Positions 25,916 to 32,917 of a stretch of DNA of 64,000 bases are shown one piece after another. Source of the stretch: Lysobacteraceae bacterium (lineage in GTDB: Bacteria > Pseudomonadota > Gammaproteobacteria > Xanthomonadales > Xanthomonadaceae); contig JAEUPQ010000013.1 of NCBI GenBank assembly GCA_016789405.1, forward strand, positions 25,674 to 89,673. The letters run 5' to 3'. Numbering within the stretch: the first letter of the stretch is position 1; the number at the start of each line of letters is the position of its first letter. The translations under genes were made by a program, and so were the position numbers. The notes under the pieces are model-generated. The model was given only the letters and a program-made list of their open reading frames with translations. It ran no database searches and was not told where the DNA came from.

Positions 25916-26063
25916 TCGCCGTTTCGCGCCTGCGGTCGGAGGCTGCCGCAGGCGTTGCCGCGCCAATCGGCGGCAGGAACGCGCGCCTCCGGGCCGGCGC
26001 TCCCGCGCTTGCCCGATTCGGAAAGAAGGAAGTTCTGTCCCGGCATCTCCATGGAGATCAACG

Positions 26064-26519
26064 ATGATGTCGAAAGCATTGCTGTTCGCACTTCTGACTT
26101 GCTCGTCGGCCACCGCACTCGCCTCTGCACCCGTGGCGTCCCGGGATCAGGGCCTGCCGCGGATCCTCAGACTGCAGACCGAGATCGCCGAGCGTGTCGA
26201 ACACGCCGGGGGCGCGCTGAGCCCCCGCCAGCGGCAGACCATCCGGATGGAACAGAAGCGGATCCGCGGGATCGTCGAAGGCAGAGGATCCCTGGATGAG
26301 CTGTCCCAGGAACAACGGGTCGCGTTGATCAACGCCCAGGAGCGGATCAATGCTGCGATTCGGGGCACCCGGGAGGCCGAAGATGCCCGGCTGGTGTGTC
26401 GCCGGGGGCGACCGACCGGCAGTCAGGTGACCCGTCTTCGCTGCGCGACCGTGGGCCAGGACAATCGCCTGCGGGAATATGCCGATCGCGATGCTGACGG
26501 AGACCTGCTGGAAAATTGA
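26064..26519 (+). CDS. small secreted protein, paralog 3
   Basis: A 151-residue exported protein. GGAG is 7 bases before ATG 26064. The signal peptide MMSKALLFALLTCSSATALA is followed by SAPVASRD. The core reads ALSPRQRQTIRMEQKRIRGI, then GRGSLDELSQEQRVALINAQ, then LVCRRGRPTGSQVTRLRC and an Asp/Arg-rich end. It is the closest relative of paralog 4 (SLDEL, RIxLxNA, CxxxxxTGSxVTRxRC all shared). No enzyme motif is visible. A structural or cell-envelope role is the safest reading. Confidence 0.83.
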   Translation: MMSKALLFALLTCSSATALASAPVASRDQGLPRILRLQTEIAERVEHAGGALSPRQRQTIRMEQKRIRGIVEGRGSLDELSQEQRVALINAQERINAAIRGTREAEDARLVCRRGRPTGSQVTRLRCATVGQDNRLREYADRDADGDLLEN

Positions 26520-26643
26520 TGCCCCGCCAGCCCGGGCGTGTCCGCATGGGACACCCGCTGGTCCGCCGACCGGCACTTGCCGGAGTCGTGGTGAATTCAG
26601 TACCGTCAGCAGTCTGTTCGTATGGTTCGCCGGGAGCCGCAAC

Positions 26644-27102
26644 ATGCTGAGGATGCTGTCCTTGGCCTTGGGCCTGCTGATGACTTCGACCGCGTTCGCG
26701 GTATCGCCGAGCTCCTCCTCTCCGGGGGTGTCTTCGGCGTCTGCCGATCGCGATCTGACCAATATCCTCGAACGGCAGCGCGAGATCGCCGACCGCGTGC
26801 GCATGGCGTCCGACGCGATGAGCGCGCGCCAGAAGCAGGTCATCCATCGCGAGCAACGCAGGATCTTCTCGATCCTGCAGGGGCGCAACTCACTGGATGA
26901 ATTGGCGCCCAGTCGCCGGATCGAACTCTGGAATGCGCTGCAGAGCGTGAACGCCGCGATCGACGGTTCGGCTTCGGCCGAGGAGCGCAAGCTCGTCTGC
27001 TCGCACCAGAACCGCACGGGCAGCCGGGTGACCCGCGTTCGCTGCATGCGTGCAGACGACCTGGCCCCGGCCAAGCAGGAGATGATCCGCGACGTTCGCT
27101 GA
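26644..27102 (+). CDS. small secreted protein, paralog 4
   Basis: A 152-residue exported protein. GGGAG lies 7 bases before ATG 26644. The signal peptide MLRMLSLALGLLMTSTAFA is followed by a Ser-rich linker (SPSSSSPGVSSASA) not seen in the other copies. The core is AMSARQKQVIHREQRRIFSI, GRNSLDELAPSRRIELWNAL and LVCSHQNRTGSRVTRVRC. It ends EMIRDVR. The shared QxxxIxxEQxxI helix, SLDEL and C-x7-GS-x6-C motif define the family. Confidence 0.83.
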   Translation: MLRMLSLALGLLMTSTAFAVSPSSSSPGVSSASADRDLTNILERQREIADRVRMASDAMSARQKQVIHREQRRIFSILQGRNSLDELAPSRRIELWNALQSVNAAIDGSASAEERKLVCSHQNRTGSRVTRVRCMRADDLAPAKQEMIRDVR

Positions 27103-27217
27103 GTCCGAGTCGATCGTTGCCTTCCTGAACGCGATCCTGCGACCAGGCCGCTGTTCGGGCTGAAGTCACCACGCGCGTCCTAGCATGGGCTTCCCATCCG
27201 CCAAGGACGTTTCGCCG

Positions 27218-27676
27218 ATGCCGGACACCCTCTACGACGCGCTGCGCGAGAGCCACGAGACCCAGCGTTCGCTGTGCCGCAAGCTGCTGAAGTCCAAGGT
27301 GCACACGCGCGAGCGGCAGGACCTGTTCACGCAGCTGCGTATCGAGCTGGCCGCCCATGCCGCTGCGGAAGAGCGCTATCTCTACATGCCGATCCTGCTC
27401 AGCGATGCGGGACTGTCCTCATCCCGCCATGCGCTGTCGGAGCATCACGACATCGATGAACTGATCGAGGGCATGCAGTCGTTGGGTGTGAGCCATCGTG
27501 GGTGGCTGGCGAAGGCGCGGAAGCTGTCGGAAAAGGTCCATCACCACCTCCGCGAAGAAGAAACCAAGTTCTTCCAGGTGTCGGGCAAGCTCCTGACGCA
27601 GGCGCAGAAGGTCGGATTGGCGAAGCAGTACCGCGCGGACTATGCGCGCATGCAGGCGGTACTCGCGGAACGCTGA
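27218..27676 (+). CDS. hemerythrin-like domain protein
   Basis: A 152-residue four-helix hemerythrin/HHE-cation-binding protein. Candidate di-iron ligands are in SHETQRSL (helix 1), AAHAAAEERYLYMP (HxxxE, helix 2), SEHHDIDELI (helix 3) and HHHLREEETKFF (HxxxE, helix 4). The ATG at 27218 is chosen; an upstream in-frame ATG at 27185 lacks a ribosome-binding site. Such proteins sense or store O2/NO or protect against oxidative stress; the exact role is not readable. It stands alone and is convergent with the GFA-family gene. Confidence 0.85.
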   Translation: MPDTLYDALRESHETQRSLCRKLLKSKVHTRERQDLFTQLRIELAAHAAAEERYLYMPILLSDAGLSSSRHALSEHHDIDELIEGMQSLGVSHRGWLAKARKLSEKVHHHLREEETKFFQVSGKLLTQAQKVGLAKQYRADYARMQAVLAER

Positions 27677-27700
27677 GCGTGGGCCGCTCCGCGCAGCGGC

Positions 27701-28114
27701 TCACCCCGATGGTGGCGCCCCCTTTCGGGGTAATCCGTCGCCTGGATTCACGTCCGCCCAATCCACATGGGTGTCCCAGAACACGTGTGCCATGGGCGCC
27801 TTGTCGGCGGGGCCTTCCAGATTCGCCAGGGTGACGTGAAGTTCACCTGGCCAACGCTCCGAGCGAAAGAACAGCGAGCTGCCGCACGTCGCGCAGAAAC
27901 CGCGTTCGGCGCCGGCCGAGGACGTGTACCAGCGCAGGGCGCCGACGCTGTCTTCGATCCTGGCCCGATCCTGGTCGATGCCGAACCAGGTGACATACGC
28001 CGCGCCATGCGCGCGCCGGCACATCGAGCAATGGCAGTGGGCCACCCACTTGCTGGGCCAGTCGACACTGAATCGGACGCTGCCGCAGAGGCAGCCGCCA
28101 TGGGAACCGTGCAT
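27701..28114 (-). CDS. GFA-family zinc protein (glutathione-dependent formaldehyde-activating type)
   Basis: A 137-residue protein of the GFA/CENP-V fold. The ATG at 28114 has GGAG 8 bases upstream. Zinc-binding cysteines appear in GGCLCGSVRF, HCHCSMCRRAHGAAY (CxC-xx-C) and GFCATCGSSLFF (CxxC), the typical pattern. Family members bind structural and catalytic zinc, but most are not formaldehyde-activating enzymes in practice, so I give no symbol. It is divergent from the ACP gene that begins the biosynthetic cluster. Confidence 0.88.
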   Translation of the reverse strand: MHGSHGGCLCGSVRFSVDWPSKWVAHCHCSMCRRAHGAAYVTWFGIDQDRARIEDSVGALRWYTSSAGAERGFCATCGSSLFFRSERWPGELHVTLANLEGPADKAPMAHVFWDTHVDWADVNPGDGLPRKGAPPSG

Positions 28115-28290
28115 CGCGCGTTCTCCTTGCATCGAGCCTGCCCGGACGATGCCATGCCCGGGGGATGGCGTCACTGGTCATGCGCGCCGGTGCGGTGGGG
28201 CATCGCCATTCATCGCCTCGTGTCGCCTGCCCAAGCGCTGTTGTCCCATCATGACCGCTGCGACCGTTGGAAGGGACGCGACCCAACGAA

Positions 28291-28304
28291 CTGCCGGCCG
28301 GCAG
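28291..28304. promoter_or_regulatory. 14-bp palindrome CTGCCGGCCGGCAG in the 303-bp gap before the ACP operon
   Basis: A perfect dyad CTGCCGGCCGGCAG with an extra ACCGGCAG half-site just after it (28305–28312), in the divergent region between the GFA gene and the ACP gene. It could be an operator for a regulator of the cluster; no regulator gene is adjacent. GC-rich palindromes occur by chance in this DNA, so confidence is low. The rest of the 303-bp gap shows no gene; a strong ribosome-binding site (AAGGAG) precedes the ACP gene. Confidence 0.3.
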
Positions 28305-28417
28305 ACCGGCAGATGACGCATCAAGGCAGCGACGGGATTCGTCCGGACCGCTCACGACGGCACAGGATGCGATGGTCGATCGTGATACGCTTGCGTATGG
28401 AATCAAAGGAGTGATTT

Positions 28418-28681
28418 ATGTCTGATAAGACCGTCCACGAAACGCTCGTGGCGATATTCAGGGACGAGCTTGCGATCGACCCCGCCCGTGTCCATCCGGG
28501 CGCCTCGTTGATCGGTGACCTGGGGTTCGACTCCGTTGCCTTCGCGATCGGCCTCGTCTCCATCGAGGAAAGGCTGGGTCTGACGCTGGAGCAGGACGAA
28601 CTCATCGTCTGCAAGACCGTCGGCGACATCACCCGGCTCATTGAAGAAGCGCGCAGTCACGCCGACGTGTCTGCCGGATAA
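28418..28681 (+). CDS. stand-alone acyl carrier protein
   Basis: An 87-residue acidic carrier protein. AAGGAG lies 6 bases before ATG 28418, one of the best ribosome-binding sites in the window. The phosphopantetheine attachment motif is LIGDLGFDSVAFAIGL, with the modified Ser in DS. The flanking helices (VHETLVAIFRDELAID; FAIGLVSIEERLGLTL) follow the ACP fold. It differs from primary AcpP, which has DSLDTVE after the Ser. The FAAL gene follows 72 bp downstream and the ACAD-like gene after that, so the three probably load and modify an acyl group on this carrier. Confidence 0.93.
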   Translation: MSDKTVHETLVAIFRDELAIDPARVHPGASLIGDLGFDSVAFAIGLVSIEERLGLTLEQDELIVCKTVGDITRLIEEARSHADVSAG

Positions 28682-28753
28682 CGCCAGGGTTGGCAGGGCG
28701 GAGCATCTCCGTCGCCGGCATTGCGATGCCGGAAGATCAGGATCGATCGAATC

Positions 28754-30448
28754 ATGAGCAGGTTTACCAGGGACGTATTCATTTCCGCACCTGCGTCCGG
28801 AAAGGGGCTGGTGACGGGTGAGCCGCGCCATCCCGTCCGGCGCACGTGGAAGGAGATTCACGGGATCGCGCGTCGAATGGCGGGTTCGCTCGCATCGGCC
28901 GGCGTGAATCCTGGCGACGCCGTTGGCGTGCTGGTCGGCGAACCCGCGAGCATCGCGCCAGTGATCCAGGCCATCTGGATGCGGGGCGCGTCCGTGACGA
29001 TGCTCCACCAGCCCGGGCCGCGCGCAGACCTCGGTGCCTGGGCAGAAGACACGTTCGCCGTGCTCGACATGATCGGCGCGAAGGTCGTGGTCGCAGGAGA
29101 CGCGTTCGCGCGCACGATGCCGTTGTTCGAATCGCAGGGCACGGTCGTCATGTCCGTGGAGGCGCTGGCCGAAGGCGCAGCGATCGAGCCCGTCGATGGT
29201 GACGAAGACGATATCGCGTTCCTGCAGCTCACGTCGGGCTCGACGGGCATGCCGAAGGCCGTGGCGATCTCGCATCGCAATCTCCACCAGAACGCTTCGG
29301 CGATGATGAGCGCATCGAAATTCGATCCGCAGACCGATGTGCTGGTGAGCTGGCTCCCGTTGTTCCATGACATGGGAATGATCGGATTCCTCGTCCTGCC
29401 CATGCAGGTCGGCGCGGAGGCGGTCTGCGCGACGCCCGCGGATTTCCTCAGGTCGCCGCGGCTGTGGCCGTCGTTGATCTCGAAATACGGCGGCACGATG
29501 ACCGCAGGGCCGAACTTCGCGTACGCACTTCTCGCGCGCCATCTGCGAACGGCTGCCGACGGCGCGTTCGACCTGTCGTCGCTGCGATTCGCGCTCAGCG
29601 GCGCGGAACCCATCGATCATGCGACCGTCGATGCCGTGCTCGCGGCCGGCGCCCGATTCGGGCTGAGTGACAAGGCCTTCGTCGCTGCGTACGGGATGGC
29701 GGAAGCCACGCTCGGCATCTCGTTTTCCGAGACGGGTGAAGGCATGCGATTCGACGCAGTCGATCAAGCGGCCATCGAGTTCAGGGCGCATGCGGCGATC
29801 AGCACCGAAGCCGGTGCACGCCATCTGGCCAGGCTCGGCAGGCCCTTGCCCGGCATGGAGGTGGCCGTGGGTGAGTCCCCGGTTTCCGCTGCAAGGCCGC
29901 GCATGGTCGGCGAACTGAGGATCCGGGGTGATGCGGTGTCGCGCTATTACCTGACGCAGGGGGGGAAGCAATCGCTCCTGGATGACGGTGGATGGTTCAG
30001 CACCGGGGACATCGGCTATGTGACCGAATCGGGCGAAGTCGTCATCTGCGGCCGATTGAAGGACATGATCATCGTGGGCGGGCGCAACATCTTTCCCGCC
30101 GACATCGAGCGGGAGGCCTGTCGCGTCAGTGGCGTGCGCCCAGGGAACGCGATCGCGGTCGCGCTTGCAGCCGCGGGCATCCGCGAGGAGTTCGCCGTCG
30201 TAGTCGAAGCCGCCGAGAGCGCCGACCTCGAATCGAGTGCCCGCATCAAGAACGAAATATCGAATGCCGTCTATGCGGCATTCGGCGTCAGCCCCCGGCT
30301 GGTTTCGGTGATCCCGCCACGCACCCTGCCGAAGACGCCATCAGGGAAGCCGCGACGTTCCGCGACCATCAGCATCGTCGAAACGGAGCTGGCCATCCTG
30401 CACAGCAGGAACAACCAACGGCAACAGGAAGAGATCGGTTCATCATGA
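28754..30448 (+). CDS. fatty-acyl-AMP ligase (FAAL-type adenylating enzyme)
   Basis: Activates a carboxylic acid as acyl-AMP and passes it to an ACP rather than to CoA. It has 564 residues; ATG 28754 is the chosen start (a weak AGGA lies 12 bases upstream). Motifs: the P-loop LTSGSTGMPKAVAISHRNL, the FAAL-type SWLPLFHDMGMIGFLVLP (the HDMG motif is characteristic of FAALs), YGMAEATLG, and STGDIGYV with GRLKDMIIVGGRNIFPADIE. The C-terminal Lys motif is PKTPSGKPRR. The gene overlaps the ACAD start by 4 bp (ATGA). The acid is probably a fatty acid, though an aryl or short acid is possible. Confidence 0.9.
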   Translation: MSRFTRDVFISAPASGKGLVTGEPRHPVRRTWKEIHGIARRMAGSLASAGVNPGDAVGVLVGEPASIAPVIQAIWMRGASVTMLHQPGPRADLGAWAEDTFAVLDMIGAKVVVAGDAFARTMPLFESQGTVVMSVEALAEGAAIEPVDGDEDDIAFLQLTSGSTGMPKAVAISHRNLHQNASAMMSASKFDPQTDVLVSWLPLFHDMGMIGFLVLPMQVGAEAVCATPADFLRSPRLWPSLISKYGGTMTAGPNFAYALLARHLRTAADGAFDLSSLRFALSGAEPIDHATVDAVLAAGARFGLSDKAFVAAYGMAEATLGISFSETGEGMRFDAVDQAAIEFRAHAAISTEAGARHLARLGRPLPGMEVAVGESPVSAARPRMVGELRIRGDAVSRYYLTQGGKQSLLDDGGWFSTGDIGYVTESGEVVICGRLKDMIIVGGRNIFPADIEREACRVSGVRPGNAIAVALAAAGIREEFAVVVEAAESADLESSARIKNEISNAVYAAFGVSPRLVSVIPPRTLPKTPSGKPRRSATISIVETELAILHSRNNQRQQEEIGSS

Positions 30449-31635
30449 GCATCTGTCTGGAACATTCGATGTCCGATATCGCTGCCTTCAAGGACCATCT
30501 GGACGGGATCCTGGCCCTGGCATCGACGCGCCGGATCATCGAGGATGCGGAAGCCGCCGGCACGTTCCCGCGCAGCATCATCGAATTGCTCGGCAGGGAA
30601 GGCATCTTCGCGGCCAAGTGGCAGGAGCGTCCGCTGCCGGCGCTGGAACACACGCTCGCGCTGTCCGAACGCTTCGGCCGGCTCGGCTGCGGCGGCATCG
30701 CGTCCGGCGTGACCCTGCACGACTCGGCGATTGCGATGCTGCGTCGGTTCGGTCGTTCCGCGCGCCTGCGCGAAGTCGCCGGCCAGGCGATGGCGGGCGA
30801 TGCCGTGCTGTGCATTTCCGCGACCGAAGCCGGCGCGGGCTCGGACATGCTCGGGCTCAGCTCGACGGCAGTCCCCGAGAACGGCGGTTTCCGGCTTCGA
30901 GGGCACAAGAAGATGGCGTCGCCGTCGACGGTCGCCGATTACATCGTGCTCGCGCTCCGCGGTGTCGATGACAGTCGGGAAGGCCGCGACGATCTTGCGT
31001 TGTTCCTCGTGCCCACGTCGCAGCTTCGCGTCGGCAAGGCATTCGACATCGTCGGCGCCAGGAGCATCAGCACCGCACCTGTCGTCTTCGATACGTGGGT
31101 GCCCGCCGACATGATGATCGCCCGGCCCGGAACGGGTCTCGCCGTGCTCAGCTGGGCACTGGCCCAGGAGCGCTTCGCGATGGCTGCGCAGATCCTCGGC
31201 GCCTGCCATCTCGCGCTGGGCGTGACGGTCGCCCGGATGAAGCGACGGAAATCCTTCGGCGCCACGCTGTTCGATCACCAGGCACTGCGGCTCAGGGTCG
31301 CGGACCTGCAGGCGCGGGTCGACATGATGCGATTGGCCTTGAACGGGCTGATCGCGGACGGTGCCGGCTTCAACGTGCGTTCGGCCTCGGCGGCGAAGGT
31401 CACCGTGGTTCGCCTGGGATGCGAAGTGATGTCCGAGTGCATGCACATCTTCGGCAGCGCGGGTGTGCTCGAGACGGAGTCGCCGCTGGGCCGTTGGTGG
31501 CGCGACGTGAAGATGGCGCGCATCGGCGGCGGCACGGACGAGATGCTGTGGGAGATCGTCGCCGCGGGTCTGGAGCCCGATCACGAGAACTACGAGCGGC
31601 TGGTCCACGAATGGCAGCCGGAGCAGGTCGATTGA
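30445..31635 (+). CDS. acyl-CoA-dehydrogenase-family flavoprotein, probably acting on acyl-ACP
   Basis: FAD-dependent desaturase-like enzyme of 396 residues. The ACAD FAD/substrate motif appears as CISATEAGAGSDMLGL and FRLRGHKKMAS. The second signature is FGATLFDHQALRLRVADLQ, followed by HIFGSAGVLETESPLGRWWRDV and ARIGGGTDEMLWEIVA. In many ACADs the catalytic Glu sits in YEGT just before TxE; here that position is Gly (GGGT), so the base must come from elsewhere, as in the isovaleryl-CoA class. The start ATGA overlaps the FAAL stop, tying it to FAAL and ACP. Expected role: introduce a C=C into the carrier-bound acyl chain. Confidence 0.85.
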   Translation: MSICLEHSMSDIAAFKDHLDGILALASTRRIIEDAEAAGTFPRSIIELLGREGIFAAKWQERPLPALEHTLALSERFGRLGCGGIASGVTLHDSAIAMLRRFGRSARLREVAGQAMAGDAVLCISATEAGAGSDMLGLSSTAVPENGGFRLRGHKKMASPSTVADYIVLALRGVDDSREGRDDLALFLVPTSQLRVGKAFDIVGARSISTAPVVFDTWVPADMMIARPGTGLAVLSWALAQERFAMAAQILGACHLALGVTVARMKRRKSFGATLFDHQALRLRVADLQARVDMMRLALNGLIADGAGFNVRSASAAKVTVVRLGCEVMSECMHIFGSAGVLETESPLGRWWRDVKMARIGGGTDEMLWEIVAAGLEPDHENYERLVHEWQPEQVD

Positions 31636-31645
31636 ACCTGGCGCT

Positions 31646-31673
31646 TCAACCGGCTGACTGAGCAGCCGGTTGA
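31646..31673. terminator. 11-bp hairpin just after the ACP–FAAL–ACAD operon
   Basis: The arms TCAACCGGCTG and CAGCCGGTTGA pair perfectly around a 6-base loop (ACTGAG). It begins 10 bp after the ACAD stop. There is no T-run on either strand, so it may act as an RNA-stability element or part of a bidirectional terminator with the repeat array that follows, rather than a classical intrinsic terminator. Confidence 0.5.
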
Positions 31674-31679
31674 CTCTTC

Positions 31680-31744
31680 GGTTGAGCCAGATGGTTGAAG
31701 CAGATGGTTGAACCAGTGGGTTGAACCAGCTGGTTCAACCGGCA
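31680..31744. repeat. five tandem 13-bp repeats with an internal 22-bp palindrome
   Basis: Five consecutive 13-bp units begin at 31680, 31693, 31706, 31719 and 31732: GGTTGAGCCAGAT, GGTTGAAGCAGAT, GGTTGAACCAGTG, GGTTGAACCAGCT, GGTTCAACCGGCA. Units 4 and 5 together make a perfect 22-bp inverted repeat (31719–31740) whose arm is GGTTGAACCAG. The array lies exactly between the stops of the two convergent operons. It is non-coding on both strands in the natural frames. Confidence 0.85.
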
Positions 31745-31758
31745 GGCCTGGATCGAAT

Positions 31759-32835
31759 TCAGTGTCGGCAGCGTCGCGCGACGACGGATCCGACGCGCTC
31801 CGCATCGCGCCCCACGAAACCGAGCAGGGCCGAGCCGCGGTTGCGCATCCGGTACAGGCCGACGAAGTGCAGTCCGGTTGGGCCGACGCCCGCGTCGTGC
31901 ACGGGCTGTCCATCCGCGCCGAGCAGTTCCGCGCCGAGCCATGACCAGTCGTTGCGGTAGCCGGTGGCCCACAGCACGGTCGATGCGTCGATCCGCTTGC
32001 CGTCGGCAGTGACGAGCTGTGCGCCGGCGACATCGACGACGCGCTCGGCGAATTCGACGCGCTGGGCAAGATCGCTGATCCTGGTTCCGACGACCGGGTC
32101 CGGCATCGCGAGCCGTCGCGCAAGCGGCGTGTTCGTCGGCAGGCGCAGGATTCCGGACTTGGACAACCACCAGAAGGCGTCGCGTCCCAAAATCCGTTGC
32201 GGCAGCCTGGGTTGCTTGCGGCCCCTGCAGACCACCACGTCGCGACTGCCGGACAGTTCTTCCGCAATCTGCAGTCCCGAGTTCGCTGATCCGATGACGG
32301 CGACCCTGCCGGCGGGGATCTGGTCGGGATTGCGGTATGCATGCGAATGCAGCTGCGTGACGGACGCGGGAAGTCGTTGCGAAAACGCCGGTATGAGCGG
32401 CGTCTGGAATGCGCCGACGGCCACCACGACCTGGCGTGAGATCAGGCTTGCGCCGGGCGTGCCCACGGTGAAGGCGTCACCGGCGCGCTTGACCGAAACC
32501 ACCGGTGTATCGAGATGGATCGGCAGTTCGAACGTGGCTGCGTAAGTGCGGAAGTAGTCCGGCACTTCGTCCTTCGCGGGGTATCGATCCGGGTCGCCGG
32601 GGAATGGCAGGCCAGGCAGGCCGCAGTAGCGCGCCGATGTGAAGAGCCGCAGGGAATCCCAGCGGTTGGTCCAGGACACGCCGAGTTCGGTCGCAGCGTC
32701 GAGCATGACGAAGTCGACGCCGGCCTGCTTGAGCGTACGACCGACGGCGAGACCGGCCTGGCCCGCACCGATGACGACGACGTCGACGTCGGTGGGCAGT
32801 TCACGGCTGACGGGAGATGCGTTCGAAATTGGCAT
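31759..32835 (-). CDS. flavin-dependent monooxygenase (CzcO/FMO-like) of the NRPS operon
   Basis: NAD(P)H- and FAD-dependent oxygenase of 358 residues; the ATG at 32835 has GGAG 5 bases upstream. The FAD Rossmann motif is VVVIGAGQAGLAVGRTL (near residue 20), the NADPH Rossmann motif VAVIGSANSGLQIAEELS (near 170), and the ATG-type motif VLWATGYRNDWSWL lies near 295. This is the compact group-B monooxygenase layout of YUCCA/CzcO-like enzymes. It lies 82 bp downstream of the NRPS stop on the same strand. A likely task is oxidation of the thiazoline/acyl product, for example N- or S-oxygenation or hydroxylation; this is inference. Confidence 0.88.
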   Translation of the reverse strand: MPISNASPVSRELPTDVDVVVIGAGQAGLAVGRTLKQAGVDFVMLDAATELGVSWTNRWDSLRLFTSARYCGLPGLPFPGDPDRYPAKDEVPDYFRTYAATFELPIHLDTPVVSVKRAGDAFTVGTPGASLISRQVVVAVGAFQTPLIPAFSQRLPASVTQLHSHAYRNPDQIPAGRVAVIGSANSGLQIAEELSGSRDVVVCRGRKQPRLPQRILGRDAFWWLSKSGILRLPTNTPLARRLAMPDPVVGTRISDLAQRVEFAERVVDVAGAQLVTADGKRIDASTVLWATGYRNDWSWLGAELLGADGQPVHDAGVGPTGLHFVGLYRMRNRGSALLGFVGRDAERVGSVVARRCRH

Positions 32836-32917
32836 GGTCACTCCGCGACGCCAACGCGCACGGGCGTTGGTGCGCATGCAGGAAGATGTGAGGGCGAGCC
32901 GCACGGGTGGACAGCGC

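Noticed and set aside
28418..31635. ACP, adenylating enzyme and flavoenzyme as a prolyl-to-pyrrole (PltF/PltE/PltL-like) module
   Set aside because: The ligase has the FAAL-type HDMG motif and LTSGSTG pattern rather than a proline A-domain code, so an acyl substrate is more likely, though a pyrrole route cannot be fully excluded.
31680..31744. 13-bp repeats as a CRISPR array
   Set aside because: Units are contiguous with no spacers and there is no cas gene.
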